This document shows positions 25,453 to 35,801 of a stretch of DNA of 64,000 nt, piece after piece. The notes under the pieces are model-generated. The model was given only the letters and a program-made list of their open reading frames with translations, made no database searches and had not been told where the DNA came from. Origin of the DNA: Methylohalomonas lacus (lineage in GTDB: Bacteria > Pseudomonadota > Gammaproteobacteria > Methylohalomonadales > Methylohalomonadaceae); NCBI RefSeq assembly GCF_024808875.1, contig NZ_JANUCT010000007.1, positions 62,001-126,000 of the forward strand, given 5' to 3'. Made by a program: the position numbers and the translations under genes. Positions within the stretch are counted from its first letter, which is position 1. Every line of letters starts with the position of its first letter.

Positions 25453-26634
25453 TTATGCCGCTGTCGGCTGCTGGGTGTAGGCCCGCAGGTTGCGGGCAAA
25501 GTCCTGCAGCGCCTTGATGCCAGTGGCCTCGGCCTGCTGGCACCACTCCTGCAGTGACTGCATCAGCGCCTCGTGGCTGGCGGACTTCTGCTGCCACAGC
25601 TGGCGCAGCTGCTGCTTGTAGTAGTACACCGTTTCCAGCGTATTGTTGCGTTCCAGCACCGCCTGCAGCTTGCTGCGCGAGTGATCATCCATCAGTGTCT
25701 CATCGCGAATCAGCAGGCGCTTGCCACGCTTGAGCATATCGCGCGTGTAGCTGTCGGCCTTGGCGAGCTCATCGCGATAGACCTGACCGACCACATCACG
25801 GGCGTAGTGCGAAAACACGTGCAGGCGATGGTTGATCACGGCCTTGACCGTATCCATGTCGATACTCGACTTCTCCGGCGCAATGGCCGGCTGGCTGGCA
25901 ACCTTCTTCACCTTGGCCAGACCGATCGTCTCGAGCATGCGGATGTACATCCAGCCGATATCGAACTCCCACGGCTTGTTCGAGAACTTCGCCGAGCTGG
26001 CAAACGAGTGATGGTTGTTGTGCATCTCCTCGCCACCGATCAGGATGCCGAACGGCACGATGTTCGAGGACGTGTCCTCGGTCTCGTAGTTGCGATAGCC
26101 CCACCAGTGACCGATGCCGTTGATGACGCCGGCGGCAAAGAACGGGATCCAGGCCATCTGAATGGCCCACACGGCGACGCCGGCAAAACCGAACAGCGCG
26201 AAGTTGATGACCAGCATCGTCGCCGGTCCGGCAACGCTGGAGCGCGAATAGATATTGCGCTCGAGCCAGTCGTCCGGCGTGTTGTGACCATAGACGCGCA
26301 TGGTTTCCTTGTTCGGTACTTCAGCACGATACAGTTCCGCGCCCTCCCACAGCACCTTCTTGATGCCGTAGATCTTCGGGCTGTGCGGGTCTTCTTCAGT
26401 TTCCACCTTGGCGTGATGCTTGCGGTGAATGGCAACCCATTCCTTTGTCACCATGCCGGTGGTCAACCATAGCCAGAAACGGAAAAAGTGACTGACGATG
26501 GGATGCAGATCCAGCGCGCGATGCGCCTGGTGTCTGTGCAGATAAAGGGTTACCGACACGATCGTGATGTGGGTCAGCACGAGGGTCAGTACGATGTAGC
26601 CCCAGACGGGCAACGGCAGCAGGCCGTTCAACAT
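25453..26634 (-). CDS. desA: Membrane fatty acid (acyl-CoA delta-9) desaturase
   Basis: 393 residues of the membrane di-iron desaturase family, which inserts a cis double bond into acyl chains to tune membrane fluidity. The three histidine boxes are LHRHQAHRAL (about 32-41), AIHRKHHAKV (about 68-77) and HNNHHSF (about 205-211). Four hydrophobic helices flank them. The C-terminal 130 or so residues form a helical, charged extension, as in the roughly 394-aa DesA type I recall from Pseudomonas. It is monocistronic, with a 113-bp AT-rich promoter region upstream. Confidence 0.92.
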   Translation of the reverse strand: MLNGLLPLPVWGYIVLTLVLTHITIVSVTLYLHRHQAHRALDLHPIVSHFFRFWLWLTTGMVTKEWVAIHRKHHAKVETEEDPHSPKIYGIKKVLWEGAELYRAEVPNKETMRVYGHNTPDDWLERNIYSRSSVAGPATMLVINFALFGFAGVAVWAIQMAWIPFFAAGVINGIGHWWGYRNYETEDTSSNIVPFGILIGGEEMHNNHHSFASSAKFSNKPWEFDIGWMYIRMLETIGLAKVKKVASQPAIAPEKSSIDMDTVKAVINHRLHVFSHYARDVVGQVYRDELAKADSYTRDMLKRGKRLLIRDETLMDDHSRSKLQAVLERNNTLETVYYYKQQLRQLWQQKSASHEALMQSLQEWCQQAEATGIKALQDFARNLRAYTQQPTAA

Positions 26635-26747
26635 AAGCAGGATAACTCCCTAAATGTAACGAGATAAAAACACATTACTACACCGCGCATGCTAGCCCAT
26701 ATGGCAGCTACAAATCTACCATTGGCAGGCATTTAGCAGCTATTTCC

Positions 26748-28748
26748 TTAATTCAGCGCCAGCCGCAGGTTGCCGACACGGTCGACGCTGGCCCGCCAGC
26801 CCGGCGCCAGGTACAGCGTCGACACAGCTTCTGTGATAACCGCCGGACCGAACAGTTCCCGCCCGGCCGTCAGCGCGGCGCGCGGCCAGACCGGCACCTC
26901 GGCCGCAACACCGTACAGCCGGGTCGTCTGCGGCCCGGCTGCAGACTGCGGCTGCCAGTCCGGCAGTGCCAGCGTTTCCGCCGGCGCGCGCACGGCCTGG
27001 CGCACGTTGACCAGTTGCACCGGCGCCCGCAGCCGATGGCCATAACGCTGCTCATGCGCGGCGTGAAAGGCCTGCTCGCAGGCGCGAATTGCGGCTGCGC
27101 CGTCATCATCGCCCCACGCGATGTTGAGGGTATACGACTGGCCGCGATAGCACAGGTCCAGGCTCGGCTGACAATCCAGCCCCTCGGGCGACAAACCCTC
27201 CGCAATCAGGGCGTTGCGACCGCTATCGGCGAGCTCGGCGAGCGCCTGCCGGATGCTCTCGGGGTCGGCACTGGCCAGATCCACCGCCAGGGTACGCGAC
27301 AGCTGACGGCCGCGCGGTGCGGCCAGCATGCCCAGCGCCGACAGCACGCCGCCGTGGATCGGTGCCAGCGCCCGCTGCATGCCGAGCATCTCTGCCAGGG
27401 CGCAGACGTGCAAGCCGCCGGCACCGCCGAACGACACCAGCGCGAAGTCGCGCGGGTCCAGTCCGCGCTGCACGGATATCACCCGCAGCGCCTGGGCCAT
27501 ATGCTCATTGGCGATGCGGATCACACCCTCGGCAGCCTCTTCAGGCGAAGTGAGCCCCAGCTTTTCGGCCAGTGCGCCGAGCGCGCTACGGGCTGCCGCC
27601 GCGTCCAGGGCCATGCTGCCGCCCAGCGACTGGCCGGCCGGCAGGCGACCGAGCACGACATTAGCGTCGGTAACGGTCGCTTCAGTCCCACCGCGACCGT
27701 AGCAGGCCGGCCCGGGGTCGGCACCGGCCGAGGCCGGACCGACCGCCAGCAGGCCGCCGGCGTCGACCCCCGCGATCGAGCCGCCACCGGCGCCGATGGT
27801 GTGCAGGTCGACCATGGGCACGGCCGCCGGGTACGGGCCGACGCGCCCCTCGCTGGTCAGCCGGATGTCGCCGTCGATCATGGCGACATCAGTCGACGTA
27901 CCGCCCATATCGAATGTGAGTACTCGCTCATTATCGCTGGCGGCGGCCAGGTGGCGGGCCCCGGCGAGGCCCCCGGCGGGCCCGGACAGCAACAGGTGCA
28001 CCGCCTCGCCGGCGGCCTGGCCGGCGCTGCAGGTCTCGCCCGAGCTGCGCATGACCGCGAGCTTCGCGCTGCCGGCCTCGCGCTCGAGCGTCTGCCCGAG
28101 CCGGTTCAGGTAGCCCTCGACGCGCGGGCCGACGTAGCTGTTCAGCCAGGTGGTGATGCCGCGCTCGTACTCGCGGTACTCCGGCAGCACCTGCGACGAC
28201 CGGCTTATAAATAAGGTGTCGCCGAAGGCGTCGCGCAGCGCCTGCTCAATCCGCCGCTCGCTGCGGTCATCGAGGAACGAGAACAGCAGGTTGATGGCCA
28301 CCGCCTCCGGCTGGCGCGACCGGATTGCGGCCACCAGTTCCTCCAGATCGGCGTCGGTCAGCGGTTCCAGCACCTCACCGTCGGCGCTGACCCGGCCAGC
28401 GGTCTCCAGGCACAGTTCGCGCGGCACCGGCGGTGCCGGCTTCACCGGCTGCAGGTTGTAGAGTTCGGCTCGGGCCTGGCGGCCGATGGTGAGCACGTCG
28501 CCAAGACCGCGATTGGCGATGTACGCCGTCGTCGCACCCTTGCCCTCAAGCACCGCGTTGGTGGCGACCGTCGAACCGTGGACGATGCGCAGCTGCTGGC
28601 CGCCCAGATCCAGATCGCGCAGGCCCTGCAGGATCGCCTCTTCCGGTGCCGCCGGGGTCGACAGCACCTTGTGAATGCGCAGGGCGCCGCGGTCGTCGAG
28701 CAGGACGAAATCGGTAAACGTACCGCCGGTATCAATACCCAGCCACAT
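26748..28748 (-). CDS. hyuA: Hydantoinase A / oxoprolinase subunit, orphan
   Basis: 666 residues of the HyuA/5-oxoprolinase N-terminal family. The N-terminal ASKHA-type domain shows GIDTGGTFTDFVLLD, the middle GSTVATNAVLEGKGATTAY, and the central Hydantoinase_A domain LTFDMGGTSTDVAMIDG. VSFGGAGGLHVCALAEMLG follows near the C-terminal third. ATP-dependent opening of a hydantoin or 5-oxoproline ring needs a HyuB subunit in most systems, and none is adjacent. The ATG at 28748 follows GAAGAG by 5 nt, better than the GTG at 28754. Specific substrate is unknown. Confidence 0.88.
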   Translation of the reverse strand: MWLGIDTGGTFTDFVLLDDRGALRIHKVLSTPAAPEEAILQGLRDLDLGGQQLRIVHGSTVATNAVLEGKGATTAYIANRGLGDVLTIGRQARAELYNLQPVKPAPPVPRELCLETAGRVSADGEVLEPLTDADLEELVAAIRSRQPEAVAINLLFSFLDDRSERRIEQALRDAFGDTLFISRSSQVLPEYREYERGITTWLNSYVGPRVEGYLNRLGQTLEREAGSAKLAVMRSSGETCSAGQAAGEAVHLLLSGPAGGLAGARHLAAASDNERVLTFDMGGTSTDVAMIDGDIRLTSEGRVGPYPAAVPMVDLHTIGAGGGSIAGVDAGGLLAVGPASAGADPGPACYGRGGTEATVTDANVVLGRLPAGQSLGGSMALDAAAARSALGALAEKLGLTSPEEAAEGVIRIANEHMAQALRVISVQRGLDPRDFALVSFGGAGGLHVCALAEMLGMQRALAPIHGGVLSALGMLAAPRGRQLSRTLAVDLASADPESIRQALAELADSGRNALIAEGLSPEGLDCQPSLDLCYRGQSYTLNIAWGDDDGAAAIRACEQAFHAAHEQRYGHRLRAPVQLVNVRQAVRAPAETLALPDWQPQSAAGPQTTRLYGVAAEVPVWPRAALTAGRELFGPAVITEAVSTLYLAPGWRASVDRVGNLRLALN

Positions 28749-28923
28749 AGGCACTCTTCAGCAAAATGAAATGTCACCACTTGCAAGAATCAATGTGATC
28801 GGAATAATACCAGCCTGAAGCAACGATGGCTGAACCACGCCTTCAGTCGCCGGTCCATACAAACGTTGCCCACACCCGGCCGACAATCGGCCAGGGTTCC
28901 TGACCATAAGCATAAGCAGGCCA

Positions 28924-29897
<974 letters not shown>

Positions 29898-29901
<4 letters not shown>

Positions 29902-30644
29902 ACAGCGTATTTGCCATCGCCGGCCATGAACTGCGGCGCCTGTTCGTCTCGCCGCTGGCCTGGATTACGCTCGCCGCCGTCGAACTGCTGCTGGCGATCT
30001 TCTTTTTCGTACTGGTCTACCAGTTCCTGAACGCACCGGGCGTGGCGGAAATCGGCGTGACCAATTTCGTCGGCGCCGGCCTGCTGCAGGTGACCGGCAT
30101 CCTGCTGTTGCTGGTGACGCCGTTTGTGACCATGCGCCTGTTCAGCGAGGAATACCGCAGCGGCAGTCTGAAACTGCTGCTGTCATCGCCGGTCACGCTG
30201 ACCCAGATCGTGCTCGGCAAATACCTCGGCATTTATACGTTTCTGCTGATCATGCTGGCAATCATTGCCGCCATGCCGCTGTCGCTGGCAGTCGGTACGA
30301 CCCTGGACTTCGGCCAGCTCGGCGCCGGCCTGCTTGGCCTGGCATTGCTCATGGCCGCGTTTGCCGCCATCGGCCTGTTTATCTCCACGCTCACCGCGCA
30401 ACCGGCGGTCGCCGCCATCACCACGTTCGCGGTGCTGTTCATTCTCTGGATTCTTAACCTTGCCGCCAGCAGCGCCACCGAACATGTCGCCGCGGTGCTG
30501 TCGTACCTGTCGCTGCTGCAGCATTACAACGCGCTGCTCAAGGGCGTGTTCAACAGCGTCGACGTGGTGTTCTATGTGCTGCTGGTGCTGCTGTTTCTGA
30601 TCCTGACCATCTGGCGGCTCGACGGCGAACGTCTGCATGGATAA
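29898..30644 (+). CDS. ABC-2 type transporter permease (GldF-like)
   Basis: 248 residues with six hydrophobic helices (about 18-40, 58-80, 103-125, 137-160, 168-188 and 220-240). The motif MRLFSEEYRSGSLKLLLSSPV after helix 2 is typical of ABC-2 permeases. It is the membrane partner of the preceding ATPase, with ATGA overlap. The next gene starts 9 bp later. Confidence 0.9.
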
Positions 30645-30653
30645 GCCGACGGC

Positions 30654-32003
30654 ATGAAGCAAAGCAAACGTACACGCCTGCAATCACGACTCAACAGCCT
30701 GCTGTCGCTGGTGCTGTTGCTGGTGCTGTTCGGTCTCTTTGCCTGGGCCAGCACGCAATACACGATCGAGCAGGACTGGACCCGGACCGGCCGCCATTCG
30801 CTGTCGGAAGCCAGCAGGCAGGTCCTGCAGCAGCTCGATCAGCCGGTGCGCATCACCGCCTACGCGCGTGACGACATGGCGCTGCGCGAGGCGATCCGCA
30901 GCTACGTCAATCGGTACCGGCGATTTAAGGACGACATCAGCCTCGAGTTCGTCAATCCGGAGCGCGTGCCGGATCAGGTGCGTGAGCTTGGCGTCAGCGT
31001 CAACGGCGAACTGATCCTTCGCTACGGCGAACGCAAGGAACACGTCAAGAACATCAACGAGGAAACACTGACCAATGCATTGAGACGGCTGGTGCGCGGC
31101 AGCGAACGCCTGCTGGTCTTCATGAGCGGCCACGGCGAGCGCAATCCGCAGGGCGAGGCCAATCATGACCTCGGCGCCTGGGCGAGCCAGCTGACCGACA
31201 GCGGCTTCGCCATCCAGCGCATCGATCTGAACCGCGCGCAGACCCTGCCGGACAATATCAGCGCCCTGGTGCTGGCCGGCCCCGAGGTCGAGGTGTTTCC
31301 CGGCGAAATCGCCATCATCCGCGAGTACATCGAAAACGGCGGCAACCTGTTGTGGCTGAGCGACCCCGGCGCACAGCAGGGCCTGGAAAAACTGGCGCCG
31401 GATCTGGGTATCGAGCTGCAGGACGGCGTGGTCATCGACTTTGCCGGCCAGATGCTCGGCATCGACGACCCGACCATCGTCCTGACCACGCCCGGTCTCT
31501 ACGGTGACAGCGCGATTACCGCGGACTTTGAATACGCCAGCATTTACCCGGTCGCCGGCGGCATAACGGCACGGCCAAGCAGTGACTGGACCGCCACACC
31601 GTTTGTGACCAGCGGCGATCACACCTGGCTGGAAACCGGCGAACTGAACGAGGAAGTCAGCTTCAACCAGGGCGAGGAAGTGCAGGGGCCGATCAACATC
31701 GCCATGGCGCTGACCCGCGAACTTGAACACGGCCAGCAACGCGTGGCCGTGATCCGCGACGGCGACTTTCTGTCCAACAGCTATTACCAGAACGGCGGCA
31801 ACCTGGAGCTCGGCAACCGCATCGTCAACTGGCTCAGCGCCGACGACGAAATGATCAGCATCCCGGCACGTACGGCGCCGGACAACCAGCTGCAGCTGTC
31901 CAACACGGCGGCGGTGGTCATCGGTTTCGGCTTCCTGCTGGTACTGCCGGCCGGCCTGTTCGCCTGCGGCCTGATCATCTGGTGGCGCCGGCGGCGACGT
32001 TAA
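30654..32003 (+). CDS. GldG-like ABC transporter auxiliary protein
   Basis: 449 residues. One N-terminal helix (about 12-35) and one C-terminal helix (about 418-442) bracket a large periplasmic region of the ABC-transporter auxiliary (GldG) type: DQPVRITAYARDDMALREAI, then VFMSGHGERNP and LVLAGPEVEVFPGEIAIIREYI. It probably links the permease to an extracytoplasmic partner. It is the third gene of the operon; the DUF4340 gene starts 4 bp after its stop. Confidence 0.87.
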   Translation: MKQSKRTRLQSRLNSLLSLVLLLVLFGLFAWASTQYTIEQDWTRTGRHSLSEASRQVLQQLDQPVRITAYARDDMALREAIRSYVNRYRRFKDDISLEFVNPERVPDQVRELGVSVNGELILRYGERKEHVKNINEETLTNALRRLVRGSERLLVFMSGHGERNPQGEANHDLGAWASQLTDSGFAIQRIDLNRAQTLPDNISALVLAGPEVEVFPGEIAIIREYIENGGNLLWLSDPGAQQGLEKLAPDLGIELQDGVVIDFAGQMLGIDDPTIVLTTPGLYGDSAITADFEYASIYPVAGGITARPSSDWTATPFVTSGDHTWLETGELNEEVSFNQGEEVQGPINIAMALTRELEHGQQRVAVIRDGDFLSNSYYQNGGNLELGNRIVNWLSADDEMISIPARTAPDNQLQLSNTAAVVIGFGFLLVLPAGLFACGLIIWWRRRRR

Positions 32004-32007
32004 TACA

Positions 32008-32895
32008 ATGCGCCCGCGCCTGCTGCTGAACCTGCTGTTGCTGCTCGGTATCGGCGTGCTCGGCACCTGGTTCTGGCTGCAGCCCGCTTCCGAACAGGAC
32101 CGACCCGAATCGATCAGCCCGCTGAACATCAACGCCGTGCAACACCTGCGGATCGAGCGCCCGGACCAACCGACCATCGAACTGGAAAGACGTAACCGGG
32201 ACTGGCGCGTAATCGCGCCACTGCGGGCGGACGCCGAGGACAGCCGCGTCGAGAGCATTCTGCTGCTACCGCTGAGCGCCAGTGCCGGCCAGTTTCCCGC
32301 CAGTGATGCGAACCTGGAAGAATTCGGCCTCGAACCGCCGCAGCTGACCATCACCTATGACAGCGAGACGTTCGTCGTCGGCGACACCAGCCCGCTGGAT
32401 GAGGAGCGCCGCTACGTACTTTACGACGATGAAATCCACCTGTTCGATGCACGCCTGTACCAGCGCCTCAATGCACCGCTGAATTACTACATCAATCCAA
32501 GCCTGACGCCGACGGACAGCGAGCTGACCGGCATCCGCCTGCCGGGCGGGCAGATCCGCAAAGACGACGGCGACTGGCGGGCCGAGCCCGACAACCTCAC
32601 CCATACACCGGCCATCACGGCCGACGCCTGGCAACGGACACGCGCCAGTTACGTCAAACAGCACGAGAATAACGACGCTGAGTACGACCAGAGCGTCAGC
32701 CTGGAATTCGCCGGGCAGGATCCGATCCGCTACCGCGTCGTCGCCACCGATCCGCAGATCATCCTCGCGCGACCGGAACAGGGCCTGCAGTACCACCTGC
32801 CGGCCGAACTGCTCCTGGACCTGGGATTGACTACAGGCAAGACAGCCGACACGAACGACGCCGGCGAATACCGAACAAGCACCGATGAACCGTAA
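32008..32895 (+). CDS. DUF4340 domain protein
   Basis: 295 residues with an N-terminal membrane anchor or signal (LLLNLLLLLGIGVLGTWFWL). Repeated beta-rich DUF4340 units follow, such as IERPDQPTIELERRNRDWRVIAPL and FGLEPPQLTITYDSETFVVGD. It is the regular fourth partner of GldA/F/G-type operons in Gammaproteobacteria. A periplasmic role beside the exporter is inferred from position alone. Confidence 0.82.
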   Translation: MRPRLLLNLLLLLGIGVLGTWFWLQPASEQDRPESISPLNINAVQHLRIERPDQPTIELERRNRDWRVIAPLRADAEDSRVESILLLPLSASAGQFPASDANLEEFGLEPPQLTITYDSETFVVGDTSPLDEERRYVLYDDEIHLFDARLYQRLNAPLNYYINPSLTPTDSELTGIRLPGGQIRKDDGDWRAEPDNLTHTPAITADAWQRTRASYVKQHENNDAEYDQSVSLEFAGQDPIRYRVVATDPQIILARPEQGLQYHLPAELLLDLGLTTGKTADTNDAGEYRTSTDEP

Positions 32896-32950
32896 CGCCC
32901 GTCTGCATCGCTGGATATCCGTGCAGGAACGAACCGGGAACCAATAAGCC

Positions 32951-33766
32951 GTGCCCGAACTGCCCGAGGTCGAAACAACCCGCGTCGGCATCGCGCCGCA
33001 TGTCAGCGGCCGCACGATCAGCAAGGTCGTTGTCCGCAATGCCAGCCTGCGCTGGCCGGTGCCGAGCAACCTGGTCCGCACCCTGCGCCGCCAGACGGTG
33101 CAATCGCTCGAACGCCGTGCCAAGTATCTGCTGTTCAGGCTCGACCGCGGTCATCTCATGCTGCATCTCGGCATGTCCGGCAGCCTGCGCATCAACCCGA
33201 TCGATATCGAGGTCGGCCCGTACGATCATTTCGAATTGCAGTTCGCCGACGGCCAGTGCCTGCGCCTGCGCGATCCGCGCCGGTTCGGCTCGGTGCACTA
33301 CGTCACCGGCGATGTCAGCCAGCACCCGCTGCTGGCGAGCCTGGGTCCGGAACCGCTGGACGAGCATTTCAGCGGCGACTATTTGTATCAGCGCTCGCGC
33401 AAGCGCCGGCAGTCAGTCAAAACCTTCATCATGGACAGCCGCACGGTGGTCGGTGTCGGCAACATCTACGCCAGCGAGTCCCTGTACGAGGCCGGCATCC
33501 TGCCCGGACGTCAGGCCGGCCGCGTGTCGCGCGCGCGTTACGACCAGCTGGCCGGAGCCATCAAGTCGGTATTGCAACGTGCCATCGCCAAGGGCGGCAC
33601 CACCCTGCGCGATTTCATCAGCTTCGCGGGTCAGCCCGGCTATTTCCGCCACGATCTGCAGGTTTACGATCGCGCCGGCGAGCCCTGCCGTGGCTGCGGT
33701 CAGCCCGTACGCAACAAAAGACTCGGCCAGCGTTCGACTTTTTACTGTTCCCGTTGTCAGAGCTGA
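32951..33766 (+). CDS. mutM: Formamidopyrimidine-DNA glycosylase
   Basis: 271 residues. Fpg/MutM removes 8-oxoguanine and formamidopyrimidines and nicks the abasic site. After Met removal the catalytic Pro-Glu start is PELPEVETTRVGI. The conserved Lys follows in ERRAKYLLF, the DNA-binding loop is MDSRTVVGVGNIYASE, and a C-terminal C4 zinc finger (CRGCG...FYCSRC) ends the protein. The start is GTG (32951), which fits the fixed N-terminus. It is followed 1 bp later by the EEP phosphatase gene. Confidence 0.97.
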   Translation: MPELPEVETTRVGIAPHVSGRTISKVVVRNASLRWPVPSNLVRTLRRQTVQSLERRAKYLLFRLDRGHLMLHLGMSGSLRINPIDIEVGPYDHFELQFADGQCLRLRDPRRFGSVHYVTGDVSQHPLLASLGPEPLDEHFSGDYLYQRSRKRRQSVKTFIMDSRTVVGVGNIYASESLYEAGILPGRQAGRVSRARYDQLAGAIKSVLQRAIAKGGTTLRDFISFAGQPGYFRHDLQVYDRAGEPCRGCGQPVRNKRLGQRSTFYCSRCQS

Positions 33767-33767
33767 T

Positions 33768-34532
33768 ATGCGTAACCAGCCGTTCAAGATACTGACCTAT
33801 AACATTCACAAAGGCTTCGACCTGGCTAACCGCGAATTCGTCCTGCACGACATCCGCGACGAACTGCATGCCTCCGACGTTGACCTGGTCTTCCTGCAGG
33901 AGATCCACGGCGAGCAGCAGCGTCACGAACAGCGGCTCGACAACTGGCCGGCGGTCTCACAGTATGAATTTCTCGCCGACCAGCTATGGCCGCACTTCGC
34001 CTACGGCAAGAACGCGATCTATTCCAAAGGCCACCACGGCAACGCCATCCTCAGCAAGCACCCGTTCCACAGCTGGGAAAACATCAATCTGTCCAGCCTC
34101 AAACGCGCCAGCCGCAGTCTGCTCCATGGCGTCATCCACCACCTTGATGATGAAGACAGCAGCCTGCACATCCTCTGCGTGCACCTGGACCTGGTCGGTT
34201 TCGAGCGCCGCCGCCAGCTGCGTATCGTCAAGCGTCATATCCGCGACCACATCCCCGCCGATCAGCCGCTGATCCTGGCCGGTGATTTCAACGACTGGAA
34301 CGGCCGCATGCGCACCGGCCTGGAAAGCGAACTGAACCTGCGTGAAGTCTTCAAGTCGCAGTACGGCCGTTATGCCAAGACCTATCCATCCATGTATCCA
34401 ATGCTGAGCATGGACCGCATCTACTACCGTGGCCTGGAACTTCTGGATTGCGCTTCCTATACCGGCAAGCCCTGGAAGAAACTGTCGGATCATTCACCGC
34501 TGTACGCCGAATTCAGCTACAGCGCGCCATGA
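33768..34532 (+). CDS. Endonuclease/exonuclease/phosphatase (EEP) family hydrolase
   Basis: 254 residues from the ATG at 33768. The motifs of the metal-dependent EEP fold are YNIHKGF, DLVFLQEIHGEQ, CVHLDLVGFERRRQL, ILAGDFNDWN and LSDHSPLYAEF. Members include nucleases, phospholipases and sphingomyelinases. It is paired with a CDP-alcohol phosphatidyltransferase whose ATG overlaps its stop, so a role in phospholipid metabolism is plausible, as in the ybhP-clsB pair. The frame stays open upstream across mutM, which is not coding. Confidence 0.87.
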   Translation: MRNQPFKILTYNIHKGFDLANREFVLHDIRDELHASDVDLVFLQEIHGEQQRHEQRLDNWPAVSQYEFLADQLWPHFAYGKNAIYSKGHHGNAILSKHPFHSWENINLSSLKRASRSLLHGVIHHLDDEDSSLHILCVHLDLVGFERRRQLRIVKRHIRDHIPADQPLILAGDFNDWNGRMRTGLESELNLREVFKSQYGRYAKTYPSMYPMLSMDRIYYRGLELLDCASYTGKPWKKLSDHSPLYAEFSYSAP

Positions 34533-35068
34533 CACTACCCAACCTGCTCAGTCTCTTGCGCCTGCTGCTGTGCGCGCCCCTGCTCTACCTGGCCTACAGC
34601 GATCACCCGCACGTTTTCCTCGGCCTCCTGCTGTTCGCCTTTCTGCTCGATGCACTCGACGGCATGATCGCGCGCTGGATGCACCAGCTGTCCAGCTTCG
34701 GCGCACTGCTCGACAGCTGGGCGGACTTCACGCTGTACATGACCCTCGGTCTCGGTGCCTGGTGGCTGTGGCCGGAAATTATTGAACGCGAATTCGTTTA
34801 CGTGGGACTCATTCTCGGCAGCATCGTCGTGCCGCCGCTGGTGGGCCTGATCAAGTTCCGCCAGATCACCAGCTACCACACCTGGCTGACAAAGCTCGCC
34901 GTCATCCTGACCGTGCCCGGTATTCCGTTGCTGTTTCTGGAGATTATGGTCTGGCCGTTTCATGTGGCAGCCTTTGTCTGCCTGCTCGCCGCGATCGAGG
35001 AAATTGCGATCACCCTGGCAGCGAAAAGACCGCCCGCCGACATCCGGTCGTTCTGGCAGGTTAAATAA
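34529..35068 (+). CDS. CDP-alcohol phosphatidyltransferase family protein
   Basis: 179 residues, five or six hydrophobic helices, with the complete catalytic motif D-x2-D-G-x2-A-R-x8-G-x3-D-x3-D (DALDGMIAR...GALLDSWAD, about residues 36-61). Such enzymes move a phosphatidyl group from CDP-diacylglycerol to an alcohol such as glycerol phosphate, serine or inositol. The acceptor is not deducible. The ATG overlaps the preceding stop by 4 nt. It ends 84 bp before the tetR promoter. Confidence 0.88.
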   Translation: MTLPNLLSLLRLLLCAPLLYLAYSDHPHVFLGLLLFAFLLDALDGMIARWMHQLSSFGALLDSWADFTLYMTLGLGAWWLWPEIIEREFVYVGLILGSIVVPPLVGLIKFRQITSYHTWLTKLAVILTVPGIPLLFLEIMVWPFHVAAFVCLLAAIEEIAITLAAKRPPADIRSFWQVK

Positions 35069-35152
35069 GTAATCCCGGGAGTAAGTACCCGGAAGCAACT
35101 CTTCTGTATTCCTCGGCTTTCATTTCATTTTTCTGTAGGCATGCCAGGCCTG

Positions 35153-35181
35153 TTGACATTACTAGACGACCGGTCTAATGT
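35153..35181 (+). promoter_or_regulatory. tetR promoter with GACCGGTC operator between -35 and -10
   Basis: TTGACA (35153-35158) and TAATGT (35176-35181) are spaced by 17 bp. The spacer carries tagacgaccggtcta (35163-35177), whose core GACCGGTC is palindromic and recurs at 35813-35824. A repressor bound there would block RNA polymerase, indicating autoregulation. The TetR ATG starts only 8 nt after the -10 box. Confidence 0.7.
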
Positions 35182-35188
35182 ATGTGCC

Positions 35189-35776
35189 ATGACACGCACC
35201 CAGACCCGCGACGAACTGATCCAGGTCGGTACCGAAATCATTGCCCGGCATGGTTTCGGCACCACCGGCATCAATGCCGTTCTAAGCACCGCCAATGTGC
35301 CAAAGGGTTCTTTTTATTACTATTTTTCCAGCAAGGACGACTTCGGTATGGCGGTCATCGAGGCCTCGTCGCGGGCCTATGCCGAGCGCATCGACAGCTT
35401 CCTGAAGGATGCCAGCTTCAGCCCGGTCGAGCGTATCCGCAACTACATGAAGGACGGAATGGCGGCTGTCGGTGCCAGTGAGTGCAAGGTCGGCTGCCTG
35501 ATCGGCACCCTGAGCCAAGAGCTGTCCAGCCACAACGAGAAATTCCGCGAGCGCCTGGACGAGGTGTTCCGCGGCTGGCAGCAGCAGTTCGTCGAGTGTC
35601 TCGACGAGGCCCGCGCCGCCGGCGAGATCCCGGCCGACAGCGACACGCGCCAGCTGGCCGAGTTTCTGCTGGCTGGCTGGCAGGGCGCGATACTGCGCGC
35701 CAAGATGGGCAAGTCGACTGCGCCGATGCAGGCGTTCATCGACATCGTCTTCAGCCAGGTGCTGAAGGCCGATTGA
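35189..35776 (+). CDS. TetR family repressor, NemR/AcuR-like
   Basis: 195 residues from the ATG at 35189 (a longer frame begins at 35141, upstream of the promoter). The HTH is GFGTTGINAVLSTANVPKGSFYYYFSSKDDFG. The C-terminal TetR_C domain has CKVGCLIGTLSQELSSHNEKFRERL, with two cysteines three residues apart (C-K-V-G-C), and LAEFLLAGWQGAILRAKMGKS. This resembles the NemR/AcuR branch, whose E. coli member senses electrophiles through Cys. It precedes an old-yellow-enzyme operon, the classic nemRA arrangement. It probably represses the downstream genes through the palindromes at 35163 and 35802-35824. Confidence 0.88.
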   Translation: MTRTQTRDELIQVGTEIIARHGFGTTGINAVLSTANVPKGSFYYYFSSKDDFGMAVIEASSRAYAERIDSFLKDASFSPVERIRNYMKDGMAAVGASECKVGCLIGTLSQELSSHNEKFRERLDEVFRGWQQQFVECLDEARAAGEIPADSDTRQLAEFLLAGWQGAILRAKMGKSTAPMQAFIDIVFSQVLKAD

Positions 35777-35801
35777 GGCTCACCGGAAATATATTTTTTG
35801 C

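Noticed and set aside
27015-28214. 399-codon plus-strand open frame inside hyuA
   Set aside because: The opposite strand encodes an intact HyuA with all motifs.
30684-32354. 556-codon minus-strand open frame opposite the GldG-like gene
   Set aside because: The plus-strand gene fits the ABC operon; the antisense product has no recognisable domain.
33000-33767. Upstream extension of the EEP hydrolase frame through mutM
   Set aside because: The region is read in another frame as MutM; the EEP fold starts at the ATG at 33768.
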